The position numbers were made by a program, and so were the translations under genes. The notes below the pieces were generated by a model. It ran no database searches. It saw nothing but the letters and a program-made list of their open reading frames with translations, and had not been told where the DNA came from. 64,000 nt of DNA from Corticium candelabrum (Eukaryota; Porifera; Homoscleromorpha; Homosclerophorida; Plakinidae), in assembly GCF_963422355.1 (NCBI RefSeq), contig NC_085100.1, forward strand, positions 4,533,568-4,597,567, in the 5' to 3' direction. Positions 36,992-51,327 of the stretch are shown in pieces (position 1 is the stretch's first letter; every line of letters starts with the position of its first letter).

Positions 36992-39900
36992 CTATTTTGG
37001 GAAGGAGCTTCTTATGAGATTTGGCCATGATAGGCTTTCATGGAAGGATGAGAGTAATTGCATAACTAGATCTTGGAACTTTGACACAGTAAGGGTGCAT
37101 CATGTATAGGACTTACAAAAATAACTTATCATCATTGCTTCATTCAGTTGTTGGTGTCATTTGGAAAGTTTCAGTCATCAGTCTTTGGAAGGAATATAGC
37201 AGTGAAGTACGACGTCAGTGCTGTTGTCAAGAGCTTAGACTATATGAGTGGTTGGTTTAAGAACAGTAACATGTAGACCGTGTCTCCACTAGCGCCTAAA
37301 CATGTTTACAAGTTGTTTTAGCGTAAACGTGTTTACAATCCAGCATGTCTCCACTAGTGTTAAACATGTTTAAAACGAAACTTAAACAGCTTCAGCTAAA
37401 CCTGTTTTGGAGGTAGTTTAGCTAACGTGTTTAGGTTTAAAATATCACGTGATGCTAGCGTGCGCATGGTCAAAGATGCACCCCAATGCTCTTCTCTTGT
37501 TTTGCCGTCTCTTTTTTATCATTTGGAGGCTCGTTGAAGAAGACCGTCTCAGAGAGTCTTATAGACGACAGCAGATATTGTTGAGGGAAAGATCAGAGCG
37601 GTTTTCTCGTTACCTTCAACGAAGACAAAGACTTATAACTCTGTGCTGTTCTCTGGTGACCAGTAGACGATCTCCAGTTGTCTGGTGCCATGAGAGAAGA
37701 GATAACTTTTGGCAAGAGACTGTTTGGCAGCACTGGAGGGAAGAAGATTGGAAGAGTAATATGAGGATGAAAAAGGAGACATTTCTTTCTCTTTGTAGAG
37801 ATCTCAGACCTCTTTTGACAAGACAAGCTACTCGGTTTCGCAGACCTGTTGGAGTAATGAAGAGAGTAGCCATTGCTCTCTGGCATCTCAGTGGGACATG
37901 TGAGTATCGAACCATAGGACATCTCTTTGGTGTGGGGAGGTCAACAGCTCACAGAATCACACGTAATGTTTGTGATGCAATTATGGAGTTAATTTTTCAA
38001 TCCTATATCAGACAACCAAGTAGGAGAGAAATTCAAAGTAGCATTGACGGCTTTGAAAGAATTTGTGATTTCCCTCAGGTAGTCGGTGCAGTAGATGGGA
38101 CACACATAGAAATAAGGGCTCCCACAGAATGCCCTGAGGACTACGTAAATCGAAAAGGATTTCATTCCATTCAACTACAAGCTGTTGTTGATTCGTCTTT
38201 GCGATTTACAGACATTTTTGTCGGATATCCTGGGAGTGTCCATGATGCTCGTGTGTTTTCCAACAGCTCTTTGTTCAGAGTGCATGAACATACTGGAATA
38301 TTTCCAGAGGAAGGTTCGAGAAATATATGTGGTGTTGATGTCAATGCACTAATACTTGGAGATTCCGCTTATCCACTATTGCCATGGCTAATGAAACCAT
38401 TCCCTGAAAGTGCTAATATGTCAGCTGAGAAGAGAAACTTTAACTACAAACACAGTAGTACTAGGATGGTTGTGGAGCGGGCGTTTGGTATGCTTAAGGG
38501 AAGATGGAGGTGTCTAAGCAAGTGTCTAGATGACAATGTCCTAAATGCTATTACAACTATTATTTCTTGCTGCACACTTCACAATTACTGCCTAGTGCAA
38601 CAAGATGGAGTTGAAGAAGAGTGGCTGCAACGACGACCAGCAGAGCCTTATTATGAATGTGTTGACGATCATGCAGGCAGAGTCAGAGGAAGAGCTCATA
38701 TGATAAGACAAGCTGTAGCTGAGTATCTGATGTGACATTGACTAATTATAATGAAACTCTCAACAGCTTTGACAAAAAAACACTTTAATGGTTTATTTCT
38801 TCATGGCTTCAAACAAGCCATGCATAATGTCCTTCATGAATGTCATTCTTTTGTTATCCTGTTCTTCCTCCCACTGCCTTCTACTCTCCTCCTCCTTCTC
38901 TCTTCTTGCTGCCTCCTTTTCCAACATATCATCATCCATCTCTTTGAGTTTAGTGGTCAGTAATTGTACGAGGTGCTCATTCCTTGTTTTCTTCTCTGTA
39001 CCACTGCCTTTCATTTTCTTTTGTCCCGCAGTCCTGCCTACATACAACATTGGTTAGTTAACACTGTCTTCATCCTTGTACCTATCCACCTGTACCTGTG
39101 TCATCAGTCCTTTTACGTTTTCCTTTCCCTTTCTTCAACGCAGCAGTGGCATCAACATCCCTTTCTGTATTGCAGCCTTCCTCTTCATCCTCAACTCCAG
39201 ACCTACTAATAGGTGTCTGCTCATGAGATGTAGACCTGGATGAGATCATGACTGTACTTTCTTCGCTGTCTAACCTGCAGCTAGAAAAACTGGCATTGTC
39301 TTCTTTGTCACTGTCAGGCACCACCACACTAGCAAGAACAGAATTGGAAATACTACAAAGAGACTTGTCGACTTTTGAAAAACCTGGAATCTTCTTCTTG
39401 TCCGTCATCATCTACTGGCATGCTCCCAATTAGAACAGCTGGAGCAACTGATCTCCTTGTCCCTAGTATCTGACATTCATTTGTGGGAATGATTAATATA
39501 TTAGTAGGAATAATCCATCTTTTAGTTTATTAATTAACTTGACATACCTTGTCCAGGATATCAAAGTAAGGCCACACAACCCCTCCCCTGCCTGTTTTTT
39601 TACTGTCCCGTCTTTAATCTTCTTATAACGACTTTCCAAATTGTGTAGTCTGCTCTTGCACTGTTCCCAAGTTCTAAAATAGCCATTGTCCTCTAGTTCC
39701 CTTGCAATATCGTTCCAAATTGGACGATTTCTGCCCATTTCTCGTAACCTCCTTTGCATTTCATTCTGGCCCCAGATATTAATTAAGGTGGTCGTTTCAT
39801 CCACAGTCCACATAGGAGAGCGACGCCTTCCTCCCCCAGAGTTCGAACTTCCCTCTCCCAAAACCAAAGTGTTGTCTACAATGGATGTGTTGCACTCCAA

Positions 39901-41713
39901 CGCATTCTTACAGGCTTCCACCCACGAATTGTGCAAATTGGACATCGTGATCAAAGAAGAAATCCCGGATAATATTCTAGAGTTCCCGTACTAGCGCAAT
40001 AGGTGGAGATGCTTCTTTTCTAAACATGTTTAAGTTCTAAACATGTTTAAAGCTGAACTAGTTTAAAGCAGCGCAAGTGGAGACATGCCCGTAGTTTCTA
40101 ATCATCTGCCTGAAGTTGATTTCATTCTCTATCATGATGCCATTTGCAAACCTAATCTGCCAGCACTGTTTTTCTCTCTAGATAAGCCGTTGTCCAATAT
40201 TCTTCTGCTGTCAGTTCTTACCCTGTTTTTGTATTTCCGCAACACTATGACAACGTCTGTGTTATGTTCAACAAGGTTATATTTAATGAGGTTTATTTGA
40301 CAAGTTCTAAGTGGCAGTTATCTAATATATAAAGCTCAAACTGTCTGTGTGTCTGTGTGTGTGTTTGTGATACGTGGCCATGTCTTTTGTCTGTTCGCAA
40401 CCGAAATCGGCATGCACAGGGGAACTTTTGCGTAAAAACATTAAAAAAGTTATTCACCGGGTCCCCTCTTGAGGGGTCGACCCCCGCGTAAAATTTCTCG
40501 ATGACGCAAACGCTACACATTCCAGTTTATTCGAACACATGCCCACACCAGTCATGTGTAGACTGTACGCATCGTCATCCTTCGCAAAGCTTCGAGCAAT
40601 CGATATCTCTTGCCGACAAAGCTTACTCTTCTAGCGCTTTCGTTTCTCTCCAAATTCTGATTGCATTTGCACCAAATCCAACCTACACGTTTTTTCTGCA
40701 GCAAGCGCTACATGGGGAGTGTGTCGATTTCTATCGAAACAAGCATGAAGAGCAAGATTCGAATTCATTCAGCACATCCGGGACCTCGCAACAAAGATTA
40801 CACGTGACGTGTCCACAGACCTATCTTTACACTACAGTATCTTGCCCGTACGGAGGATGGGCCATGTATGCTAGTATTGAATAGTCCAACGATCATGCAG
40901 TAACTAAATTAATTAATATACATGCATCAGACTCTACCTAGTACAATTATGGAAAAGATAAAGTAAAATGATGATGTTATCACCAAATATGTCAACATTA
41001 AACGTTTGATGACGTTACTGTTGTAATATTTGATGACGTCATATTGGCGGTTAGCAAGAAATCTTGGCTAGAACACTGCTTCATAAAACAGGGGAACAGC
41101 AACATGCTCAAACATTGGCCAAGCTAGATACAGTAAGCTCGCATGCCGAAAAACACGACTGACAGTCTTTCAGGCTAACTATATGCATGTTCTTATTTTT
41201 GAAGTTATATTATGTTCTTATTGTATGTTCTTATCATGACACATTACATGTCAATGTCACGTGATAGGCTTTGCCATGTGTACTGTTTACTTCCAGGAAC
41301 TGCATGCCTTTTGTGTTGTTCTGGAAGATGCCTCCAAAGCATAAGCAAGTGTACATGACACTCTGGAATTGTAGATTAAGATATGGAAGTAGTATATATG
41401 CATATACACTGTACACTCAAGAAACTTCTTAGACGTACAGTCAACATTTCATTTTTAGCTTGAAATGTTTTCAGCACGTGGGCTTACTGTAGGATAACTG
41501 ATTAGGTCTTATCCATAGATGTTTGGACTGCATATTGTGAGTGCTATTGAGCATGCTGCTGCTAATAGAGACGGATCTTCATGCAACTTGACAATAAGAC
41601 TATGAGTTACCCGTTTTGTATTTAGCACTAAATTTATGACATAAAATGACTAAGGTTATGTATCCACTGGGGAAATTTTAGACTAGTTGTATCAAAGTCA
41701 TGTGGGCTTGGCC

Positions 41714-41776
<63 letters not shown>

Positions 41777-44700
41777 TGTGTGCGTGCGTGCATGTGTGCG
41801 TGCATGCGTGCATGTGTGCGTGCATGCATGTGTGCGCGTGCACATACTTTTATTTGAGTCTTTCTTTACATCTTTGTCTTTGTGCTACCATGTCAGTGCA
41901 TGATTGCATATGTGTACTGGCTGACCAACAAACACATGTAAATGGTTACCTGTATCATGGGAGCAGTTTCATATGTAGCAGTTTGAGCAGTTCCTTAAAC
42001 AACCTCTACATACATAGTGTTAACTTTACTTGCTATATTTAAATATCTGAATTTTGTGTGATTCCATTCAGGATCCGGCTGCCAGTTATGATTTTAATAG
42101 CAACGATGATGATCCACAACCAAGACCAACATATAATAATGAGAACAGGTTGGTGTTAGACAGCAGAAGCTGCTTGCTTTTGTAATTGTGTGTTTGTGTT
42201 ATGTATTGATGATAAAATGATGTGTAGACATGGCACTCGTTGTGCAGGAGAAGTGTCTGCTCAAAAGAATAAAATTTGTGTTACTGGGGTGTCATTCAAT
42301 GCAAAGATTGGAGGTAGGTAAACTAACCTAAGAATTTTATGAAGTTCTGAAGGAATATTCTTGTAGCATGAAGTATCAGTATTTGTGCGTACATGTATTT
42401 AACATGATTTCTATTGAACATGTAGGGGTTCGCATGTTGGATGGAGATGTGACAGACGTTGTTGAGGGCAGGTCTCTTGGGTTTAATCAACAGCATATTC
42501 ATATATACAGCAGTAGCTGGGGTCCTGATGATGATGGGAGGACTGTTGATGGTCCTGCTCGCTTAGCTCGTAGAGCATTTGAAGATGGTGTAACTAAGGG
42601 ACGAGGTGGACTTGGTTCTATCTTCATGTGGGCATCTGGAAATGGTGGTCGATCAGGAGATTGCTGCAACTGTGATGGCTACACAAACAGTATATACACA
42701 TTGTCAATTAGTTCAGCTACAGATCGTGGAAACAGACCTTGGTATTTGGAGCAATGTTCATCGACATTGGCTACAATATATAGCAGTGGATCATATCCAA
42801 ATAGAAAGATTGTAAGTAGACACAGATATTTAAACAGTTATTGAGAAGATGGATGTGGTGACTTCTAATAGACAAAGGAGATTAGAACAGAGACTGGCAG
42901 CAACAGACAGTAAATATAGGTGTTTGATAGTGTAGAAGTGACAGGCAGACAAACAAACACAGGCAGACAAGTAGATGTTGAGTAATAACAGTTAGGAAGT
43001 TTGGTGGGTAAGGAGAAGAAAGAGGCACTATGTAATTTTAGCTGAAGCAGCATACCAAGTGGAAGCGCACTTACTGTAGTTTACAGTAACTTATGCAAGC
43101 TGAGCATCCGCCCAGTGTAATGCCAACGTCAGGGTCCTACTGCAACTATGTTAACACTTTTCGTTGAGACGCTTTGTTCTGACCAGTCTCAAGACGTTAG
43201 ATTTGAGCATCAATGTAACATAAACTGGACATGATTAATACCCCAGGTCTCAAGTAAAGTCCCATCCCCACCTTTGGTCCAGGTCATAAGATTGTCACAC
43301 CTTTTTGTTCTTTAATTGGTGCTAATTGGCGCTTTCTATAGACTAGCTTCTGTAATTGCCTACGAATTTGGCAATATGTTCTAGGCAGCTATGCCCAAGA
43401 GATATCGTAGCTTCACTGTTGAATACAAGATGAGTGTTGTTGAATGGCATTGAGGCAATGGCTCCGTGGTGTCAAAAACCGCCAACCAATTTAGCATTGA
43501 CAGGAAGTGTGTGACTGGAATGCAAAGTAGGAGGAGCTAAAGCGACATGAAGCAACTCCGAAAGGAAAGAAAGCAAGAAAGATGCACGACAGACGTGAAC
43601 CATTAAGTGTACAGCTTGATGACCGGGTGTATGACTTTTTGCAAGAGAGGCGAAACTTTGGCCTGGCAGTTTCTAACCTCGCACTGATAGATGAAGCAAA
43701 GCGAGTTGCTGCAGAACTAAACATTGTAGGATGTAAAGCAAGCAATGGATGGCTTGTCAGGTGGAAGCAACACTTTAACGTAGGACTACATTGCCTCAAG
43801 CGCTTCCAGAGCATTATCAAGATGACCTTCTCAGATTTTGCCAACAAATTTTCCGGTTGCGTGAGACACATGACAGGTGGTTAATTACTTGTCAATTGAT
43901 TAAGTTAATTACTTCCGCCAATTAACACCTCCAGGTGTCAGGTTTTGAGTAAAGTCCCATCCCCTAGTTTACCTTTGATGCTAGCCAACCATGGGGGTGG
44001 GGTATTAATCGCGTCAGTACAGTAGTCTGCTTTCTCAGTACCAATCGGCTGTCACGTTTTCACTCACGTGATCCAGTTGTTTATCATGGATGACGAAGAA
44101 TCTAGGGGCGTATTTCTTTTACCTCCACCAGCTCAACTAGTTGAGACAGTAGAGGTACTTTGGTTGAGCTGAAGTAATCTTGGTGATAGACAGTAAAAGA
44201 AACACACAAGTGGAGGCGAGCATGTGCATTTATCTGTTGCTTGAGATGAATAAGCCCACAAAGAATGCAATTTCCTGTTATTCTTTAGAGTCACTTGCTG
44301 TTGCTATGGCTGAAGTAGATGTTTTGATGATGCTTTTTATTCAACAACTACGATATATCGGGGACCGGGTCACCCGGTTGGAGGCATTGATGAGCAGACG
44401 AGAACTAGTTGGAATCTTGGGGTTAGAGTTACTGTTTGGGTTAGGATCAAGCTGTTGAAATCATACTTCTGCCTTGTTTTCGCCATTTGTCCATACGCGG
44501 GCATGTGTAATAGCCTACCTTCACTGAACTCCACCCGCTCAACCAACATTTCACTGGTAGAGCTGGTGAAGCCGGTGGATCTCTACCACCTAATCCGGTG
44601 GAGATAAAAGAAATGCACGAGAACTCTGCCGTCTCAACCGGTTGAGCTGGTGAAGGCAAATGAAATGCACCCTAGGTAAGAAGGCATACTTGCTTCACAT

Positions 44701-47700
44701 GCGCTAAGAATGGCTTTTGATGCCAGACATTTTTGGAGCTGATAAAATGTTGCTGGGTTGCACTCAGATATGTTACTGTAAATCACTAAGTTTCAGTGTC
44801 TGACGACGTTTATGTTATACGCTGGACTGTTGCTAGTCTTGTGTAAGTTACTGTAAACCAGTCTTTACTCTTATAGTTGAATTGATTTGATTTAATTCTG
44901 GGTTGCATTACATTTTATGTACAGGAGTATAAGTGAATGTTACAAGCTTTAGTCATGGGAAACTAGTCTGGACCAAACGATACTAAAATGATTTCAGAAG
45001 TACTTATCAAAAAGCGACGCTAAATGGTAGTCTTAACAGCGTAGGATCATTTTACCTAGTTCAATAATGAGATGGAAAGATACCGTGCTTTTACATTATG
45101 CAAACATATCATTTGTAAATGCCAAGGTATCTCACAAACGAAGAAGAGACGTCTGCCGTGTTTGCAGCAATGTCGACGACTCTTTGATTCTGCGGCAGAA
45201 CGCTAGCTAGTCTAACCACTCGACCAGTTGTCAAAGGTGATGGTCTAGCGACACTGCTGTGCATGTCCTGTCTCTGCAAGCTTGAAAAGATCGAAGAACT
45301 GGAGCTGAAACTAAAACTAAGACACGTTTGTACACCAGAGTCTTTATTGATGACACTGACGGGGACTTAGCATCTCTGGTGTGCACTTAGCATCTCTGGT
45401 GTGCACTTAGCATCCACGAGGAATCAGCTTTAGTGCACTTAGCATAAACAATTAGTGCTAAACCAATCAGAATTTAGAGCCAACATTCCGGATCTAAGAT
45501 GCGGATTGGCTTAGGCTATTTCCGAAATCATTTTAGTATCCTTCTGATCCAGACTCTCTGGTCTGGAAGTTTGAGGCTAGCGCAGTATGCAAGTGAACAT
45601 CTAATCACAAAGCAATATTGCATCACATGTCCTTACAAGTCACTAGGTTGATGCCTTCTTGAAGGAGCCGGGTAGCTTTGCACTGTGAAATGAGTGTTAC
45701 TGTACTAAATATCACTGATTATGTCTAACTACAGTCTCTGCTGGAAGGCAAGAATAGTATAATCGGCTTGACTATGAATCTAATCAGATAGCAGATTAGG
45801 AAATCCAGGCAGGTTCTTTAGTGAAATGGTGCATGCAATGTCTAGCTGTGGTGTGGCTGCAAATAGTGGTCTTTATATGCTGTGTAAGTGGAAGTTTACA
45901 ACTGTACTACATACCTGTAGTGTGTGTTGTGTATTTATAAATGGAGGACAAAGAAATAATGAACGACAAAGAAGGTATTGGTGATAACACATTTTCTGCA
46001 GTTGAACAGTAGTAAGGAGAACTGTTAGCTAAAGATGTTACACTATCTAGTGGCAAGCACATACCGTATAAGATGAAACATTGGAAGGAATTGAGTTTGG
46101 CATTTTCTTGAAAAAGTATATTGGCTGATTTTATTTTGGCAATTTCATATCCTGGATATTTACCATTTATTACTTTTTTGAGCACCTTATTTAGAACTCG
46201 GGCAAATGGCGAGAAGCACATGTAGGCTTGTTTTCAACAGCATAAGTATCCTCACTCAGACTGTTGTTTCTCATTGGCTGTTTTGATGTATTTCTCACAT
46301 CTACGGTTTATTTGTAAACTTCCTCTACATCACCATTTTACTGTTGTTTGTGTCCCTGCTGTTGGAGAAGGTAAGTCTAAGTTAGTCTAGGTTCATCTTG
46401 AGGTACCCATATCACCATGATAGCTAGCACACGTGGTTAATGATGTTAATTAATGACATCACATTGATTTCCTACAGGAATGTTGGCAGATTTTATAGTG
46501 ATGGCAACTTATAAAATTGCTAATTCATCAAAATAGATTCCCTTCCAATTTTTTTATTATATAGTATTCAATGTATTGAAGCTATAAATACAATTTTTGG
46601 CTGAGACTGTTTAAGTAGCCTTGGTATTCCAGACTGCTTTCTGCACGTGATGGGAGGGGAGAGTGGGAGGAGACAAGAAAGCAGTCTGGGGACAGCTCTA
46701 TTGTAAGTGACTTCGGAAGAGGTCGACTGCTCAAGTTCAGAGATATCCGCTCCAATCAAAACCACCGCTCAGAAAAAAACGGCCAATCAGCGCTGTAGAC
46801 GACTGCCGATGTCAATGAGTACTTTGTAATTACCTTTAAGCGATTCTCAGACGACTGCAATAGCACGGAGGGAGGGGGGGGGGTTAAGCTAACACAAATG
46901 CGACGCGGTACTTGTTTCACTCCTGATGGCATGATAACTCAGCAAATGCTTGTCAGGCATTACCGGACGCTTTTGGTGTTGAAGCCCTCAAGATCTAAGA
47001 CCCTTCAACTGCTTGCTAGGCGATTTTAGTACAAGGTCGAGATATCTTTGCCTTCTTGGTACCGGATTTGGTAAAGTCACTCATTTTCTACGTTCTCTCG
47101 TTCGTTTGTAGTCGGGTGGTAGAGAACAGCTTTTGGCAATATCCCATGAGCCATCTGGTGCTTGTTACAGTTCCTAATGAACGCGGGTAATTATCAATTA
47201 ATGAACACCGTCTATTTCGGAAGTCACTAACAATAGAGCTGTCCCCAGACTGCTTTCTTCTCTCCTCCCACTCTCCCCTCCCATCACGTGCAGAAAGCAG
47301 TCTGGAATACCAAGGCTACTGCTTAAGTGGCACACACATTGTTATCAATGTCATTATTTATCTATGGTGTAGTCAGTTTAATTATTACGACATTTGTAAC
47401 ACTTGAAGTAGGCATTGTAGTCCATTTTGTTTATTTGTTTGCTGTGTTGGTTTACACAGCATGGTTTTAAGCCATTTCATCACATGGCCAGGTAGACAGA
47501 CAGAGTCAGAGAGTGACACATGGACAGCAGTGCAGACAGATACTCATAGTTTGGAAAGCTAACACTTTGACACACAATGGTGCTTTGTAAGTGGCACTTG
47601 TAGGTATGCCTTTGATGATGTTTGTTGCTGACTAGTCGTCAACTGATCTTCATCATGGATGTACTGATTCTCATACTGGAACATCGGCTTCAGCTCCACT

Positions 47701-50071
47701 AGCTGGTGGTATTATGGCATTGGCTCTTGAAGTGAAGTAAGGGCATATGTTGTGTAGTGCTAATGATCTCATGCTATATAGCATGTTTTACTTCAGCCCT
47801 AAGCTTTCATGGAGAGATGCACAGCACATTGTTATTCGATCATGCAATGTCACTGATCATAAGGACCCCGACTGGGTGACAAATGCAGTTGGTCGAAAGG
47901 TCAATCACAAGTATGGCTTTGGCATTATTGATGCTCTGAAGTTGGTCAACTTGGCTAGAGTATGGGTGACAGTGCCAGAGAAGCATATCTGTGAAAAAAC
48001 ATCTGGAATGATTTCCAAGTAAGTCGTCAGGTTCCTTATCTGCAAACAGCACATGACTTTTGGCATGTGTGCTTTGCTTAGAGGATAATATATGGCAAAT
48101 ATAAAGCTTAACAGATAACTGTTTGCAAATACTATATATAGTGTAGTTGGTTGAGTGATTAACATCCGAGTAGAAGTGTGATCTTACCTAGGGGCTAATA
48201 GGCGACCATGTAATTGTGGTTTTTATGAAACTGCCTTGTAGTGCGTGGGCCAATTGTGAGAAAGGCTTCAGAAAATGTCATCCATGCACCTTTTGGCAAA
48301 CCAATTTTTGGCAATTGGAGCTTGTCGTATGACACTTGGAGTTTGTCGTATAACACTAGATGTTTGAGAATACCATGTTTGGTGAGACAGATCGTGTCCG
48401 GTCACCTAGAACAAGACCGTTTTGCAAATTAGGCACGCAGCAATGAACTGGAACCGTGAGGCCTAACGCGCGTTATACAAATTCAGGCAAAATCCTGATC
48501 TTGTGATTGTTTCTGCTAACTGTACATTACTGTGAAGCTTCCGACACGGTAGCTCTTGCAATTAAGTGATAAATACTGCTGTAGAAAGTCTAATTAAAAC
48601 TTTAGTTCTAAGTTGTGACGTCAACATGTACAGGATGTAGGAAATTGTGCTTTGACCGTTGTACCTGAAATGTTGTTGTACTGTAGTACACTGACGTGCT
48701 GCAGTAGTTTGCGTAGTATTAGTGAACTGTATTGAGGTTGAAACTAGATACGTATTGTACGTCTAGAAAGACACTGGAATGCGATTCTTGCATTGATCAT
48801 GACTACTTATCTACGAGCTAGCCTTTTGACTGATAACTTGCTGAGGTTTATTGGTAGAATGGTAGCAGCAGATCTTGTAGGTTATCTATGACGTACCTTT
48901 ACTGTGCTTTGATGGAATTAGTTGTATTGTATTCCATAGCTACAGCTCCTAGGTTAACGTTTCTATTATTTCTTCAGCTAGAAGAAAACGGATCATGATT
49001 ACTACATCAAACCGTTGTCGATAACTTTTTCAGGAGTATGTGAGTAGTAGACAATATGAACCCAACTGTGTAACTTTAATAGATACTCTGTTTTATATCA
49101 ATATATTTTTGTGCACCTGATCTGGGGTGTGTTTGATTGGGCTCTTCCGGAAGTGTCTGGAAGAGCACACCCCTTTTCTAACTTCTTCTAGTGCAGAGCT
49201 GGAAGAGGTTGGAAGAGCTGTTGAAGTTGCAAGACGAGTGTGGTGCACATGGAGCCTCTTCTGGAAGAGGCTGGAAGAGCTCAATTGAACATGTCCCTGG
49301 TGTGCAGCTTATACTAGCAGAACATTTAATTTTACGTTTTGGTAGGAACGGCATGCCAACCACTCGTGAAGTTGTGTGTCGAGTTGCACTTGGATGTGCT
49401 ATGCTCAATGTTTGCTTTGGGAACATTGTTGTCTGATAGATGAAGTAGATCGAGCATCTTCGAAGTAACGGCCACATGTGCAGAGATGTGGCCCTGGGGC
49501 TCCAAGGGTAGGACATACATGCATAGTGTGCATTGCATGTCTACAATTTTTAGCCATATTTGTTTCCTACCAGCGCCAAGCAAAACTGCATGATGTTTGT
49601 GCATCTGGAAAGAAGTCAGTTGCAAAATGTATGTTTTTTTGTAGTATATAGTATGGGGTAGGTCTAAATTGAGGCTAATTAAGTTAATCACTAGTTTGAT
49701 TGGGATTAGTCATAGTATTGCAACTCCAGAACTAATGCTCTGCAGGCAGATTATTGCTGTACAGGAAACGTTGACATTTGACATCTTGTAGCTATGATCC
49801 CATGCACGTTTATGTACATTTTGGTGTGACAGCACTTGGTGTCTGTCATTTTAATTGACAGAGCAATACTGTGTTTTTGGGTTCCTATCTCATTTCTATC
49901 TCTATGAAAGTCTGATCTGTCTGTCTGTCTGTCTGTCAACACATATTTCTTGTACAAGACATTACTACAGTCTACGCTAAAAATCAGCAAGTTGTCTGTC
50001 TGTCTGTCTGTCTGTCAACACATATTTCTTGTACAAGACATTATTACAGTCTACGCTAAAAATCAGCAAGT

Positions 50072-50109
<38 letters not shown>

Positions 50110-50489
50110 GCAATACATATATTTCTTATACAAGACATTATTACAGTCTACGCTAAAAACCAGCAAGTTGTCTGTCTGTCTGTCTGTCTGTGAATACATA
50201 TATTTCTTATACAAGACATTATTACTGTCTACGCTAAAATCAGCAAGTTCTAAGACAACTGTCTGTCTTTCTTTTCCTTTCATATGGTGCATGCAGGTCA
50301 AATCTGACTGGATAGAGACTGACTTGTTTTCACAGATATCATAGATATCATAGAAGAAATGGAACGTTAGACATAGTATATGTAATGATTAGATAGTATC
50401 TAGTTGTTCATTGTTAGTTTCTGCGCCACATCTGTATGTGATGGCAGGGGCCACAGATACGCCCATGCATTTACGGAAGAATAGAACAC

Positions 50490-50521
<32 letters not shown>

Positions 50522-50761
50522 AAAGGTATTTTATTCAATAGAACAAAGTACGTACAGATGGAGGCTAAATCCTCTACAACACAATGTCCTCATCAGTCCA
50601 ATTAACTACACACGTGCTTGCTCCTTTACTAAAAAAAAGTAAAGGCCAAATGGCCTTGGAAAAACACAAATTAACTAGCATCATCTAAAAGTCTCTCCAC
50701 TTTCCTGTAGATGACTCGAGCATTGGCTTTTTGTAGCTGAATGGACATGCGCTCCCTCCAA

Positions 50762-50792
<31 letters not shown>

Positions 50793-51256
50793 AACATTAA
50801 TCACGCCAAAACTGCCAGGCCAATCACCATGAAACCGTGCATGAAGACTGCGTTCCACACCACAATGCAAACGCACCCTTCGGTATTTAGAGGGTTTCCT
50901 CTCGAGCAGTCGACCCCACGTGAAATCTACCAAGAAGGCGCAGGTATACACAGGGCACACACATACCAGCCTTAGTAACGCCAAACTACATGGCCATTCT
51001 CATGACTAAACGGTAAACTGCAAGCTGATAACATGAAAGCATGTGACGACCACGTGCATGACTCCAAATTTCTGTATACATGTAGGCTTTCCTACAACAT
51101 GATTTTGCATTCAAATTAACCTGGATGTGGTGTCATTTTACACGCTTACGCCAATTTTTCCCAATTTGTTGCTTCCACACTTCCATACTTCCATCTTCAT
51201 GATGAACAGTTACTGTTCTGCTTCTGGACAAGCTAGATAAAGGAGAGCTGTTTTTT

Positions 51257-51327
<71 letters not shown>

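Larger units (their letters stand above)
37276..40090. mobile_element. PIF/Harbinger transposon, 2.8 kb, apparently near-complete
   Basis: Ends are inverted: GACCGTGTCTCCACTAGCGC at the left and, reverse-complemented, GGGCATGTCTCCACTTGCGC at the right. Subterminal AAACATGTTTA repeats occur at both ends. Candidate 3-bp target duplication GTA at 37,273-37,275 and 40,091-40,093. Unit A has the uninterrupted site (TTGTAGTTTC at about 20,692). It carries the two genes usual for Harbinger: a DDE transposase (plus) and a Myb/SANT-like protein (minus), convergent. Confidence 0.85.
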
